Source: Turritopsis dohrnii
Taxonomy: Eukaryota; Cnidaria; Hydrozoa; Anthoathecata; Oceaniidae
NCBI GenBank assembly: GCA_027922465.2
Contig: BQMF02000026.1
Location: 1,603,644-1,667,643 of the forward strand
DNA length: 64,000 bases
Direction of reading: 5' to 3'
Positions 44,958 to 56,817 of the stretch are shown one piece after another. Position 1 is the stretch's first letter. Every line of letters starts with the position of its first letter. The notes beneath the pieces are model-generated. The model did not search any database. It was not told the origin of the DNA and was given only the letters and a program-made list of their open reading frames with translations. Position numbers and translations under genes: made by a program.

Positions 44958-45792
44958 TCTATATATTAATAGCCGATTCTCCGTCTGTCTGTTTGTAAGT
45001 CACGCAAAATGGTAGATTGAGTTGTGAGCGAAATTATTTCTTTTTTTGTGTGCGACGTGAGTTCGAAACAAATACATTGCAACCCCAATCGAAGGTGACT
45101 TTTTTTTGCTGGTGAACCGATAGACATAACTTGTTTTTATTATTATTGTTAGTTTTATATTCCAAGGACTACGTTGGCTTTGAAAACAATACATCAACTA
45201 AATACGAAACTAACTGATTTAACAGTTTGGACAAAAAACAACAGTGGCAGAACGTGGCAGCATGTTTGCCAGTGTATCCTAACGTATCCTTGCCTGACTG
45301 TCTGAGACGGGTAAACTTTGTTTCGAGCAATCAAAATGTTTAAAAACCGATAAGTAAAAAAAGAGTATCATGAAACAAAATATTTTTTTGCTTTTCTTTT
45401 AATAATTTAATTTCTTTTTTTAATTGTTATGCGCTTCAGATCGAACGTTTTTTTATTCCCTTTATTCATTTAGCACGTGCCTTTTTTCTCTCCTCCCGTG
45501 TGATCTTTTTAAGAAGAGAAACCATTTTCGCCTTATGTTTGATAGCACCCATGTTAGAGCGCGTAACTTCTTTAAAACAAAAGCTAATAGAAAGTTGAAG
45601 TTTTCTCTCTCTACGTTTTGAGTGTATTGTTACACTGATAAAAGATTGGTTTTTCCAGAGATTGTGACTTCGAACCTGCTTCTGGTTGAACACAAGTTGT
45701 ACGAGCCGTTTATAAGGAAATTTGACGTTTATTGATACAGTGATACAGAGCAGGTGGACATGGGCGGCGAGCGACGCCGCCTTGGCGGCTAG
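44958..45792 (+). mobile_element. Helitron, non-autonomous, 835 bp, precisely delimited
   Basis: Starts TCTATATATTAATAGCC after an A and ends CTAG before a T, as Helitrons do (A|TC...CTRR|T). A 7-bp perfect hairpin (GGCGGCG, loop AGCGA, CGCCGCC; 45763-45781) lies 7 nt before the terminal CTAG, the canonical 3' arrangement. No target duplication. Removing exactly these bases joins GTGAAA to TTTCAC and restores the recombinase frame. No Rep/helicase is encoded, so it was mobilised in trans. Confidence 0.88.
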
Positions 45793-46116
45793 TTTCACAA
45801 ATTTAGGGAGAATGAAAAGCTGTGTGTGTTTGTCACTATAAAGGATTACATGAGCAGGAGGGGCAAATGGATTATCGCTGACTCTCAACTTCCTGCTAGC
45901 AATATAGGCCCATATAAACGGGTTTCCACTGTAACCATCTCAAGCTGGCTTAGACAAATGCTTCAAGAAGCAGGTATTGATATGAGTAAGTTTACAACTC
46001 ACTCTACAAGGTCTGCAGCAACTTCGAAAGCAAAGGCAATAGGTATTTTAGTTTCCGACATCCTCAAACAGGCATATTGGTCAGGTGAATCTACTTTTCA
46101 AAGATTTTATCATTGA
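45793..46116 (+). pseudogene. DIRS-type tyrosine recombinase, C-terminal half
   Basis: In phase with the half ending at 44957: FHKFRENEKLCVFVTIKDYM, ISSWLRQMLQEAGID, TTHSTRSAATSKAKAIG (catalytic His and Arg in HSTR), ILKQAYWSGESTFQRFYH (catalytic Tyr in FQRFY). All three C-terminal active-site residues are present; the frame ends at a TGA after FYH. Confidence 0.8.
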
Positions 46117-46872
46117 TTAAGGACCGAGTCTAGTTTTTCAGAAAACCCTGCTATCCATGCTAATACTGACCACCCTCCCGTCCCTTATTCCAAAATAATT
46201 TTTATTATTTTATTTTTTCGTTTAGCATACAGCCGGGAAGGATACCGTGGCTCTCGTGGCTACCATCGTGGTGGTTATTAAAGATAAAACTTTTGATTCT
46301 ACGTTTCTTGTTGTCTTACTTTCCCCTTAACAGAAGCCTTTCGTGTATTATTAGTTTCCGCAAGATTTATTTCACTCGTGTTCAGAGGGGTTACTCAGCA
46401 AAACTTTTCCTTCAAACCATTACGGTATGCTTTCTTGGGAACACGTGTGGTCGGATTGGTTTCGGACTTGTCCTCTAGATTTATTGCGAGATGGGGGTAA
46501 TCCAGTATTAGCTCGTGTTCCGATTTCATTTATGACACACAAGTTTAAAAAGGGTTTCTTATATTTTTCCCATCGAGTTGAGATTGTAGTGAAATCATCC
46601 GTATCAAACATCGAAAACGTTGGGAGGTTTAATGTTGAACTCGCCGTACGCCATAACTTAAACGAAACACAAACGAATTATGCCAATGCCATTTTCTTAT
46701 GATGTATGAAGCAAATTTCTTCCGTTATTTACAAACTTGTTTTTAAAATTTCCTCGTCGCCATTGTTATGAATTAAGGACACGTGCGTTCACATAAAATC
46801 CATTCTCAATAATAATAAAGAGGGTCCGTCCGTCCGTCTTTCTCGTATTTGTAGCGTGTTCTCCATCGTAGT
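46117..46872. other. Degenerate sequence between recombinase and RT
   Basis: Mostly unassignable. A short frame at 46225-46279 encodes REGYRGSRGYHRGGY and a stop, resembling an RGG-rich Gag tail. Near 46805-46840 there is a TAA-repeat stretch followed by a GTCC repeat (GGGTCCGTCCGTCCGTC), a word type also seen at the Helitron 5' end (CCGTCTGTCTG). Confidence 0.35.
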
Positions 46873-47394
46873 GTGTGTTCGTTAAAAGAGGTACGAGATC
46901 TCACTCCTTTCTCAACCAAAACAAAAAACAGTCCCACCCCCATCCCAATGAGTTCAGAGGAAAAATCCTTTGTAGAGGAGATAATTCAGGCCTTGCTGCG
47001 AAAAGGTGCAGTCAAAAAGATGAATCATGCTCATAGAGAGTTTGTCAGTATCATCTTTCTTGAGGGGAAAAAGGATGGGGGGCATCGACCAGTGATAAAT
47101 CTCAAAAAGTTAAATCAGAAAAATCTGCCGAAAGAGATGTTGTGCCTGGAGGTATTAATGTGCAAACTAAACCTCAAAGATGAATATTTCGCCATTCATC
47201 AGTCAAAACATTTCAGAAAGTTTGTAAGGTTCCTCAGGGCAGGTCAACTATTCGAGTTTCTATGCCTATATATCGGAATATCAAAAGCCCCGTGGATTTA
47301 TACAAAACTACTAAAAATCCCAATCTCCCCCTTGAGGAAAATGAGGGTAAAGGTCTATTTGTACGACATGCTACTCATGTCTGGTACGACATCC
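46873..47394 (+). pseudogene. DIRS-type reverse transcriptase fragment
   Basis: Reads MSSEEKSFVEEIIQALLRKG, FVSIIFLEGKKDGGHRPVIN, LMCKLNLKDEYFAIHQ, RKFVRFLRAGQLFEFLCLYI, YTKLLKIPISPLRKMRVKVY and YDMLLMSG. These are RT blocks of DIRS/Ty3-like type. The YLDDMLL active site is damaged (one Asp lost) and the segment after VINLKKLNQ is shortened, so it is inactive. The frame breaks off where a satellite monomer begins (about 47395). It lies downstream of the recombinase, the reverse of the usual DIRS order. Confidence 0.75.
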
Positions 47395-47726
47395 AACATT
47401 CATCAGGGCATGTCAGTAGCCAATAGTATGGGTGTGTACTTTGAAGATCAGGGGGTTCGATTTTCCCCATATTTTGCACAATGGCCAGAAAAATGCTTAT
47501 TTCCAGACTATGCATTGACGCTTAATAGTGGACTTTCCCTGTGACTAGATGAAAATGGGTGCGGTGGGAATTCATCAGGGCATGTCAGTGGTCAATAGTA
47601 TGGGTGTGTACTTTGAAGTTCAGGGGGATCGATTTTCCCCATATTATGCACATGCAGGAATTAGCCTGAAAAATGCCTATTATCAGCCTATGTATTCACC
47701 CTTAATTTTTGACTTAATTTTTGTGT
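47395..47726 (+). repeat. 180-bp satellite, block S1 (two degenerate monomers)
   Basis: Two diverged monomers of the satellite that fills the right part of the window (ATTCATCAGGGCATGTCAGT, GGGTGTGTACTTTGAAG, GATTTTCCCCATATT). They directly follow the RT fragment. Confidence 0.8.
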
Positions 47727-47891
47727 ATTCGTTTTTAACAGGACATGGAAGTAGTTAATTGTCTTACTTCTGACATCAAATTGTGCAGAATTGTGCATGT
47801 GCAGAATGGACGAAGAACTTGTTTTAGATATGGTTATCTGTGATGGCTTTTTTTGAACTGTTATATTTATTTAAAGGAAAGTCATCCAGGC
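47727..47891 (+). repeat. Direct repeat copy 1 (about 165 bp; copy 2 at 49413-49574)
   Basis: Begins ATTCGTTTTTAACAGGACAT and matches 49413-49574 with scattered differences. Both copies adjoin satellite DNA (before the first, after the second), so they may mark old edges of the array. Confidence 0.75.
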
Positions 47892-48296
47892 TTCATATTT
47901 TGTCATCAATTCTTAAGAAACTGCTTTTTTCTGCGCTAAAAATATATTTCAAGTTACTCAAAAAATACTTCCTTCATATCTCGCCATTATTTCTGATTGC
48001 TGAGTCGCATTTCAAAATGTTTTATTCTAAATTCGCATGCTGTTAAAGACTGGGATTTTATGTGGAAAATAGAACTACAACAGCCTGAAACCATCAATTA
48101 CTAAGAGGTTTGAGGTAGAAAGCTTTCCTAATATGTTTGAAATCATATCTAGTGATACGAGAATTTATGAAACTACTGAACGTTTGATCAACAACTATTC
48201 TTAAAAGAATGTTTGAAGTTCAAAGTTCTTTTGTTTGTTTTATACTTTAATGTCCCTTGAGGAAAAAACATAATTTATCATTTTAAACGACATGTT
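47892..48296. other. AT-rich spacer with no recognised feature
   Basis: About 400 bp between the first direct-repeat copy and the tRNA-like module. Short open stretches show no recognisable protein. Confidence 0.5.
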
Positions 48297-48370
48297 CCCG
48301 TGCCGGTTTAGATCAGTGGTATTCTCCATTGACAATAAACCGAAGGATCGCTGGTTCGAGCCCTACCATG
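48297..48370 (+). repeat. tRNA-like module (SINE head or tRNA relic)
   Basis: A-box-like TTAGATCAGTGGTATTC and a perfect B box, GGTTCGAGCCC. AAACCGAAGGATCG resembles the modules at 15444 and 15671. Acceptor stems do not pair. It precedes the left arm of the 1-kb inverted repeat and is absent from the right arm. Confidence 0.55.
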
Positions 48371-48372
48371 GT

Positions 48373-49380
48373 TCGCCTGAATGGAAACTTAACAGTTTCG
48401 GCGGTCACAGATTTCCCATGTTCTGGTTACTTTACTCGCATGGGTGCGCACTTTCCCGTAGTTGAGTTGGATATAACGCGGTTTGGTTTAGCAACGCGTC
48501 TGGTCACCTTCGGGTGATGTCAGGGGGCACTGAGGCATAGTTCCATTCAGGTCTCCGCCGAATCGATCGAAATCCAACAATATACGCCAGGGCTAGAAGT
48601 GTCAGCATATATCTGTGAAGCCGGCTTAAATCACCCGAGCTGGTACTAGCAATCCATATCTGTTTTTGTTACTCAAACATTTTCTTTGACGAAATAACCT
48701 TTAGATATTTTTGGTTCTTGTTTTCCAGACTCGATTAATGTTTACCAAATTACATAAAAATTTGCTCCTGAATGCGGGAGATCAACATGCAAACACTCAA
48801 TACACGATCAAATGCTATGACGTTTGCTTCTCAGTCTAAAAATCAGCGTACCAAAACCTTTTTTCATAACCTTCACACACAGCGAAGCATTGTATAAATA
48901 AATAAATCCAATACATCCGACGCCTTTGCACATTTCATTAATTCTGGCACTTTATCATCGAGGTTGTCCGCAAAGGAACTTTATTCCAGCAATAAAGCTG
49001 CGATCATTTGCTGTCTCCAAGATCAATTCCTTTTAAGTCCATAATCCGTTTCTCATAGCACACACACACACACACACAACACACGACATTTACTGAAGTC
49101 GGTGCCAAAATATATGTTTTTGAAGCCTTGCTTTTCATTCGCTTTTGAACTTTGTATTCTGATGACATTCTGCTATGTCATCAAAATTTCTTCGAGAAAC
49201 AAGAACACTTTTTTTCTTATACGATTATGTACGTTTTAGTTGTTTACTTAAAGTATCTAAATAGATATGCTAGGACATTCAAATGGTTCAATCGAGCACA
49301 CAAGCAAGTACCACAAACTACTGTAACAACCTAAGTGTAAAAACTTTAAAGCATCGGATTCAGCCTATTGGCGCAAACAT
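48373..49380 (+). repeat. Left arm of 1-kb inverted repeat
   Basis: Reverse complement of 50196-51202 over its whole length, with few differences. It includes an AC microsatellite (about 49060-49078) mirrored by GT at about 50500. The inner end reads CCTATTGGCGCAAACAT. Distinct from the satellite. Confidence 0.9.
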
Positions 49381-49412
49381 ACAAAGATTATTCCCTATGA
49401 CGCAAATAATCA

Positions 49413-49574
49413 ATTCGTTTTTAACAGGACATGGAAGTAGTTAATTGTCTAACTTCTGACATCGATTTGTGCAGAATTGTGCATGTGCAGAATGGACGAA
49501 GAACTAGTTTTAGATATGGTTATCTGTGATGCCTTTGCTTGAACTGTTATATTTATTTAAAGGAAAATCATGCA
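49413..49574 (+). repeat. Direct repeat copy 2
   Basis: Second copy of 47727-47891, running straight into satellite block S2 (GGTTCGATTTTCCCC). Confidence 0.75.
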
Positions 49575-50195
49575 GGTTCGATTTTCCCCATATTTTGCAC
49601 ATGCAGGAATTGGCCTGAAAATCGCTAATTTTCAGCCTATACATTGACCCTAAATTTTGGACTTTCCCTGTGACTAGATGAAAATGGGTGTGGTGGGAAT
49701 TCATCAGGGCATGTCAGTGGTCAATAGTATGGGTGTGTACTTTGAAGTTCAGGGGGTTCCATTTTCCCCATATTTTGCACATGCAGGAATTGGCCTGAAA
49801 AATGCTTATTTTCAGCCTATGCATTGACCCTAAATTTTGGACTTTCCCTGTGACTAAATGAAAATGGGTGTGGTGGGAATTCATCAGGGCATGTCAGTGG
49901 TCAATAGTATGGGTGTGTACTTTGAAGTTCAGGGAGTTCGATTTTCCCCATATTTTGCACATGCAGGAATTGTCCTGAAAAATGCTTATTTTCAGCCTAT
50001 GCAATGACCCTAAATTTTGGATTTTCCCTGTGATTAGATGAAAATGGGTGTGGTGGGAATTCATCAGGGCATGTCAGTGGTCAATAGTGTGGGTGTGTAC
50101 TTTGAATTTCAGGGGGTTCGATTTTCCCCATATTTCGCAGATGTAGAAATTGGCCTGAAAAATGGTTATTTTCAGCCTATGCATTGACCGATAAG
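49570..50195 (+). repeat. 180-bp satellite, block S2 (about 3.5 monomers)
   Basis: Same monomer and orientation as S1 and S3, enclosed between the two 1-kb inverted arms. Ends within a monomer at CATTGACC, followed by the right arm. Confidence 0.85.
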
Positions 50196-51202
50196 TCATG
50201 TTTGCGCCAATAGGTTGAATCCGATGCTTTAAAGTTTTTACACTTAGGTTGTTACAGTAGGTTGTGGTACTTGCTTGTGTGCTCGATTGAACCATTTGAA
50301 TGTCCTAACATATCTATTTAGATACTTTAAGTAAACAACTAAAACGTACATAATCGTATAAGAGAAAAAGTGTTCTTGTTTCTCGAAGAATTTTGATGAC
50401 ATAGCAGAATGTCATCAGAATACAAAGTTCAAAAGCGAATGAAAAGCAAGGCTTCAAAAACATATATTTTGGCACCGACTTCAGTAAATGTCGTGTGTTG
50501 TGTGTGTGTGTGTGTGTGCTATGAGAAACGGATTGAGGACTTAAAAGGAATTGATCTTGGAGACAGCAAATGATCGCAGCTTTATTGCTGGAATAAAGTT
50601 CCTTTGCGGACAACCTCGATGATAAAGTGCCAAAATTAATGAAATGTGCAAAGGCGTCGGATGTACTGGATCCATTTATCTAAACAATGCTTGGCTGTGT
50701 GTGAAGGTTATGAAAAAAGGTTTTGGTACGCTGATTTTTAGACTGAGAAGCAAATGTCATAGCATTTGATCGTGTATTGAGTGTTTGCATGTTGATCTCC
50801 CGCGTTCAGGAGCGAATTTTTATGTAATTTGGTAAACATTCATCGAGTCTGGAAAACAAGAACCAAAAATATCTAAAGGTTATTTTGTCAAAGAAAATGT
50901 TTGAGTAACAAAAACAGATATGGATTGCTAGTACCAGCTCGGATGATTTAAGCCGGCTTCACAGATATATGCTGACACTTCTAGCCCTGAAATATATTGT
51001 TGGATTTCGATCGATTCGGCGGAGACCTGAATGGAACTATGCCTCAGTGCCCCCTGACATCACCCGAAAGTGACCAGACGCGTTGCTAAACCGAACCACG
51101 TTATATCCAACTCAACTACGGGGAAGTGCGCACCCATGCAAGTTAAGTAACCAGAACATGGGAAATCTGTGACCGCCGAAACTGTTAAGTTTCCTTTCAG
51201 GC
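50196..51202 (-). repeat. Right arm of 1-kb inverted repeat
   Basis: Inverted copy of 48373-49380. The outer end (AACTGTTAAGTTTCCTTTCAGG) passes into satellite block S3. Confidence 0.9.
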
Positions 51203-54200
51203 TTTGAAGTAGTGTACCTTGAAGTTCAGGGGGTTCGATTTTCCCCATATTTTGCACATGCAGGAATTGGCCGGAAAAATGCTTATTTTCAGCCTATGCA
51301 TTGACCCTAAATTTTGGATTTTCCCTGTGACTAAATGAAAATGGATGTGGTGGGAATTCATAAGGGCATGTCAGTGGTCAATAGTATGGGTGTGTACTTT
51401 GAAGTTCAGGGGGTTCGATTTTCCCCATATTTTGCACATGCAGGAATTGGCCTGAAAAATGCTTATTTTCAGCCTATGCATTGACCCTAAATTTTGGACT
51501 TTCCCTGTGACTAGATGAAAATGGGTGTGGCGGGAATTCATCAGGGCATGTCAGTGGTCAATAGTATGGGTGTGTACTTTGAAGTTCAGGGGGTTCGATT
51601 TTCCCCATATTTTGCACATGCAGGAATTGGCCGGAAAAATGCTTATTTTCAGCCTAAGCATTGACCCTAAATTTTGGATTTTCCCTGTGACTAAATGAAA
51701 ATGGATGTGGTGGGAATTCATAAGGGCATGTCAGTGGTCAATAGCATGGGTGTGTACTTTGAAGTTCAGGGGGTTCGATTTTCCCCATATTTTGCACTTC
51801 CAGGAATTGGCCTGAAAAATGCTTATTTTCAGCCTATGCATTGACCCTAAATTTTGGATTTTCCCTGTGACTAGATGAAAATGGGTGTGGCGGAAATTCA
51901 TCAGGGCATGTCAGTGGTCAATAGTATGGGTGTATACTTTGAAGTTCAGGGGGTTCGATTTTCCCCATATTTTGCACATGCAGGAATTGGCCTGAAAAAT
52001 GCTTATTTTCAGCCTATGCATTGACCCTAAATTTTGGACTTTCCCTGTGACTAGATGAAAATGGGTGTGGTGGGAATTCATCAGGGCATGTCAGTGGTCA
52101 ATAGTATGGGTGTGTACTTTGAAGTTCAGGGGGTTCGATTTTCCCCATATTTGGCACATGCAGGAATTGGCCTGAAAAATGCTTATTTTCAGCCTATGCA
52201 TTGACCCAAAATTTTGGACTTTCCCTGTGACTAGCTGAAAATGGGTGTGGTGGGAATTCATTAGGGCATGTCAGTGGTCAATAGTATGGGTGTGTACTTT
52301 GAAGTGCAGGGGGTTCGATTTTCCCCATATTTTGCACATGCAGGAATTGGCCTGAAAAATGCTTATTTTCAGCCAATGCATTGACCCTAAATTTTGGATT
52401 TTCCCTGTGACTAAATGAAAATGGGTGTGGTGGGAATTCATCAGGGCATGTCAGTGGTCAATAGTATGGGTGTGTACTTTGAAGTTCAGGGGTTTCGATT
52501 TTCCCCATATTTTGCACATGCAGGAATTGGCCTGAAAAATGGTTATTTTCAGCCAATGCATTGACCCTAAATTTTGGACTTTCCCTGTGACTACATGAAA
52601 ATGGGTGTGGTGGGAATTCATCAGGGCGTGTCAGTGGTCAATAGTAAGGGTGTGTACTTTGAAGTTCAGGGGGTTAGATTTTCCCCATATTTTGCACATG
52701 CAGGAATTGGCCTGAAAAATGCTTATTTTCAGCCTATGCATTGACCCTAAATTTTGGACTTTCCCTGTGACTAGATGAAAATGGGTGTGGCGGGAATTCA
52801 TCAGGGCATGTCAGTGGTCAATAGTATGGGTGTGTACTTTGAAGTTCAGGGGGTTCGATTTTCCCCATATTTTGCACATGCAGGAATTGGCCTGAAAAAT
52901 GCTTATTATCAGCCTATGCATTGACCCTAAATTTTGGACTTTCCCTGTGACTAGATGAAAATGGGTGTGGCGGGAATTCATCAGGGCATGTCAGTGGTCA
53001 ATAGTATGGGTGTGTACTTTGAAGTTCAGGGGGTTCGATTTTCCCCATATTTTGCACATGCAGGAATTGGCCTGAAAAATGCTTATTTTCAGCCTATGCA
53101 TTGACCCTAAATTTTGGACTTTCCCTGTGACTAGATGAAAATGGGTGTGGTGGGAATTAATCAGGGCATGTCAGTGGTCAATAGTATGGGTGTGTACTTT
53201 GAAGTTCAGGGGGTTCGATTTTCCCCATATTTTGCACATGCAGGAATTGGCCTGAAAAATGCTTATTTTACAGCCTATGCATTGACCCTAAATTTTGGAC
53301 TTTCCCTGTGACTAGATGAAAATGGGTGTGGTGGGACTTCATCAGGGCATGTCAGTGGTCAATAGTATGGGTGTGTACTTTGAAGTTCAGGGGGTTCGAT
53401 TTTCTCCATATTTTGCACATGCAGGAATTGGCCTGAAAAATGCTTATTTTCAGCCTATGCATTGACCCTAAATTTTGGACTTTCCATGTGACTAGATGAA
53501 AATGGGTGTGGTGGGAATTAATCAGGGCATGTCAGTGGTCAATAGTATGGGTGTGTACTTTGAAGTTCAGGGGGTTCGATTTTCCCCATATTTTGCACAT
53601 GCAGGAATTGGCCTGAAAAATGCTTATTTTCAGCCTATGCATTGACCCTAAATTTTGGACTTTCCCTGTGACTAGATGAAAATGGGTGTGGTGGGACTTC
53701 ATCAGGGCATGTCAGTGGTCAATAGTATGGGTGTGTACTTTGAAGTTCAGGGGGTTCGATTTTCCCCATATTTTGCACATGCAGGAATTGGCCTGAAAAA
53801 TGCTTATTTTCAGCCTATGCATTGACCCTAAATTTTGGACTTTCCCTGTGACTAGATGAAAATGGGTGTGGTGGGACTTCATCAGGGCATGTCAGTGGTC
53901 AATAGTATGGGTGTGTACTTTGAAGTTCAGGGGGTTCGATTTTCCCCATATTTTGCACATGCAGGAATTGGCCTGAAAATTGCTTATTTTCAGCCTATGC
54001 ATTGACCCTAAATTTTGGACTTTCCCTGTGACTAGATGAAAATGGGTGTGGTGGGAATTCTATCAGGGCATGTCAGTGGTCAATAGTATGGGTGTGTACT
54101 TTGAAGTTCAAGGGATTCGATTTTCCCCATATTTTGCACATGCAGGAATTGGCCTGAAAAATGCTTATTTTCAGCCTATGCATTGACCCTAAATTTTGGA

Positions 54201-55223
54201 CTTTCCCTGTGACTAGATGAAAATGGGTGTGGTGGGAATTCATCAGGGCATGTCAGTGGTCAATAGTATGGGTGTGTACTTTGAAGTTCAGGGGGTTCGA
54301 TTTTCCCCATATTTTGCACATGCAGGAATTGGCCTGAAAAATGCTTATTTTCAGCCTATGCATTGACCCTAAATTTTGGACTTTCCCTGTGACTAGATGA
54401 AAATGGGTGTGGTGGGAATTCATCAGGGCATGTCAGTGGTCAATAGTATGGGTGTGTACTTTGAAGTTCAGGGGGTTCGATTTTCCCCATATTTTGCACA
54501 TGCAGGAATTGGCCTGAAAAATGCTTATTTTCAGCCTATGCATTGACCCTAAATTTTGGACTTTCCCTGTGACTAGATGAAAATGGGTGTGGTGGGAATT
54601 CATCAGGGCATGTCAGTGGTCAATAGTATGGGTGTGTACTTTGAAGTTCAGGGGATTCGATTTTCCCCATATTTTGCACATGCAGGAATTGGCCTGAAAA
54701 ATGCTTATTTTCAGCCTATGCATTGACCCTAAATTTTGGACTTTCCCTGTGACTAGATGAAAATGGGTGTGGTGGGAATTCATCAGGGCATGTCAGTGGT
54801 CAATAGTATGGGTGTGTACTTTGAAGTTCAGGGGATTCGATTTTCCCCATATTTTGCACATGCAGGAATTGGCCTGAAAAATGCTTATTTTCAGCCTATG
54901 CATTGACCCTAAATTTTGGACTTTCCCTGTGACTAGATGAAAATGGGTGTGGTGGGAATTCATCAGGGCATGTCAGTGGTCAATAGTATGGGTGTGTACT
55001 TTGAAGTTCAGGGGGTTCGATTTTCCCCATATTTTGCACATGCAGGAATTGGCCTGAAAAATGCTTATTTTCAGCCTATGCATTGACCCTAAATTTTGGA
55101 CTTTCCCTGTGACTAGCTGAAAATGGGTGTGGTGGGAATTCATCAGGGCATGTCAGTGGTCAATAGTATGGGTGTGTACTTTGAAGTTCAGGGGGTTCGG
55201 TTTTCCCCATATTTTGCACATGC
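51203..55223 (+). repeat. 180-bp satellite, block S3 (about 22 monomers)
   Basis: Head-to-tail monomers of exactly 180 bp (a few with 1-bp indels), highly alike, more so to the right. Landmarks: TCAGGGCATGTCAGTGGTCA, GATTTTCCCCATATTTTGCA, GCAGGAATTGGCCTGAAAAA, ATTTTGGACTTTCCCTGTGA. The block is interrupted by a DNA transposon at 55224 and resumes at 59206. Confidence 0.97.
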
Positions 55224-55240
55224 CACGGCCATTTAAGTAT

Positions 55241-55783
55241 GGAAATTCAGTCTGCGCAATCGCAAACTGAAGTGTGTCAAAATAACGGAAATCCAATATG
55301 GCGGAAGATTGCATTTGGCAGTTTAATTTTTAATGGTTGAGTAGTTTTTTAAAAAACAATATTAACGTTTAGAAATCACATCACTAAGGCGGTTAGGATC
55401 TAGCAAATGCATGGGCACACTAGCTAGAATAAATAAAATTTCAAGTTTTTACGTAATCGTGTCAATATTCTGGCTCGAGTTTCACAGTGTGTTTGAAAGA
55501 AAATCAATACTACGTATTAAATTTTTTTCTTTTTTGACCATTACAGAGTTTTTACAACTATACATGACTTATCACTGATTGAAGAAATGATTTTTGAATC
55601 TCGGGAAATAGTTTACAATGTCCTGTACTTTTTTTCTGAGAAGTTTTTTTATCCTGAAAAGTGATGCTGAGAAAATCAAAGTTTACAACTGAAGGTAGGT
55701 GTTGAATTTGTATCTGTTAAGGATGTTGACAGAAAAAGGTCATAGAATATGTAGAAATGTGTTAAAGAACAATTAATCGAATC
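55241..55783. other. Non-coding left part of the Chapaev-type element
   Basis: Downstream (3') flank of the minus-strand gene. It includes the second inverted block at its start and otherwise AT-rich DNA without an ORF. Confidence 0.6.
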
Positions 55784-56725
55784 TTAGTGAAGTGCATTTT
55801 GCATGTCTTTGATGAGTTTCCTTTTCTTCACTACAGGAGTGAAAGTTTTGGCAATAGGCTTCACTTTTAGATGGTGTTGCTCAAGCATAACTTTAAGCCT
55901 TGCTGAATGTGCCCTAACAGAAGCATATGTACTCTTTAATCTGTTGAATTCTGGATGTATGCTTTCGCCACCTTGCTCTCCATACAACCCAAGCCCATAC
56001 TTCCACCTTTTCACAAATTGGAGAACATGATCTTCAAGCATATGTAACTTTGGTGTTACAGATTCGTCAGAAAATGTTTCACGAAAGTATGCCATCAAAT
56101 CTGTTATTGCTTTTTCTGTAAAAAGAAGATAATAGTAATTTTAAATAGTATTTTTAAAAATAAAGTGTATAAATATTTGCCAATTGCATCCTAATGAATT
56201 TGTGTAAACAAAGGTTACCACAACAATGAATAAGCTAATGATAGATCCATACCTAATTCACAAATTTTCTCATCACAGAAGGCATCACACGAATCCATCA
56301 ATGTGTGACACGTAGAATACTTGTGAAGAAGCATTTTAAATTGTTGAGATATAACAATTGCTTCCTTGTGGATATCATTACCAACAAAGCCAAGGTCATA
56401 TACCTTTTTTGGTATAGCATTGCAAAGTTGTATAATATTTGTTAACTAAAGATATGTTAAAGTAAACTTATATAACTTATATATTTCTGAAAAGAAACTG
56501 GGTAATAATAATAATTATATAAAAAGATTTTTTAAAAAAAAAATAAAAACAATACTTAGACCATTTTATATACCTTTTATTGACATGATTTCCCACAAAT
56601 GATTTTCCATGGTATGCCTGTCTTTCCACTCCAAGATCATTCAGCACTTTATCCAATAACTGGACAATGGGGCCATCATTGGGACCAAGTTTATTGGCTT
56701 TCTGGAGTTCATCTATTTCTTGCAG
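55784..56725 (-). CDS. Exons 4-6: transposase C-terminal region
   Basis: Exon 4 (from 56725) reads LGPNDGPIVQLLDKVLNDLG and RQAYHGKSFVGNHV. Exon 5 (56445-56253) reads LCNAIPKKVYDLGFVGNDIH and KYSTCHTLMDSCDAFCDEKI. Exon 6 (56115-55784) reads KAITDLMAYFRETF, TPKLHMLEDHVLQFVKRWKY, GLYGEQGGESIHPEFNRL and ends MQNALH. Acceptors are TTTAG, CTTTAG and TTTACAG. The exon 4 donor is ambiguous: AG|GTATAT shifts phase, whereas CAT|GTCAAT keeps it. The QAYHGKSFVGNH and GEQGGESIH blocks are ones I recall from invertebrate transposase-derived proteins. Confidence 0.65.
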
Positions 56726-56817
56726 CTAAATTAAACATGTGTACTTATTATACTGTATTGTAATTATCTAGTTTTTCATTCCTTTAGTGCTCTAGCTATT
56801 TGTTGTTGTTTTTATAC

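Noticed and set aside
45466..45888. 140-codon open frame on the minus strand
   Set aside because: Lies across the Helitron 3' end and the recombinase exon on the opposite strand, with no recognisable protein. A chance frame.
46800..46872. A second Helitron 5' end (TCTCAATAATAATAAAGAGG followed by GTCC repeats)
   Set aside because: Similar flavour to the proven Helitron end, but no A|TC border, no matching 3' hairpin with CTRR, and no interrupted frame to test it.
51203..55223. CRISPR array
   Set aside because: The 180-bp units are contiguous without variable spacers; this is a eukaryotic satellite.
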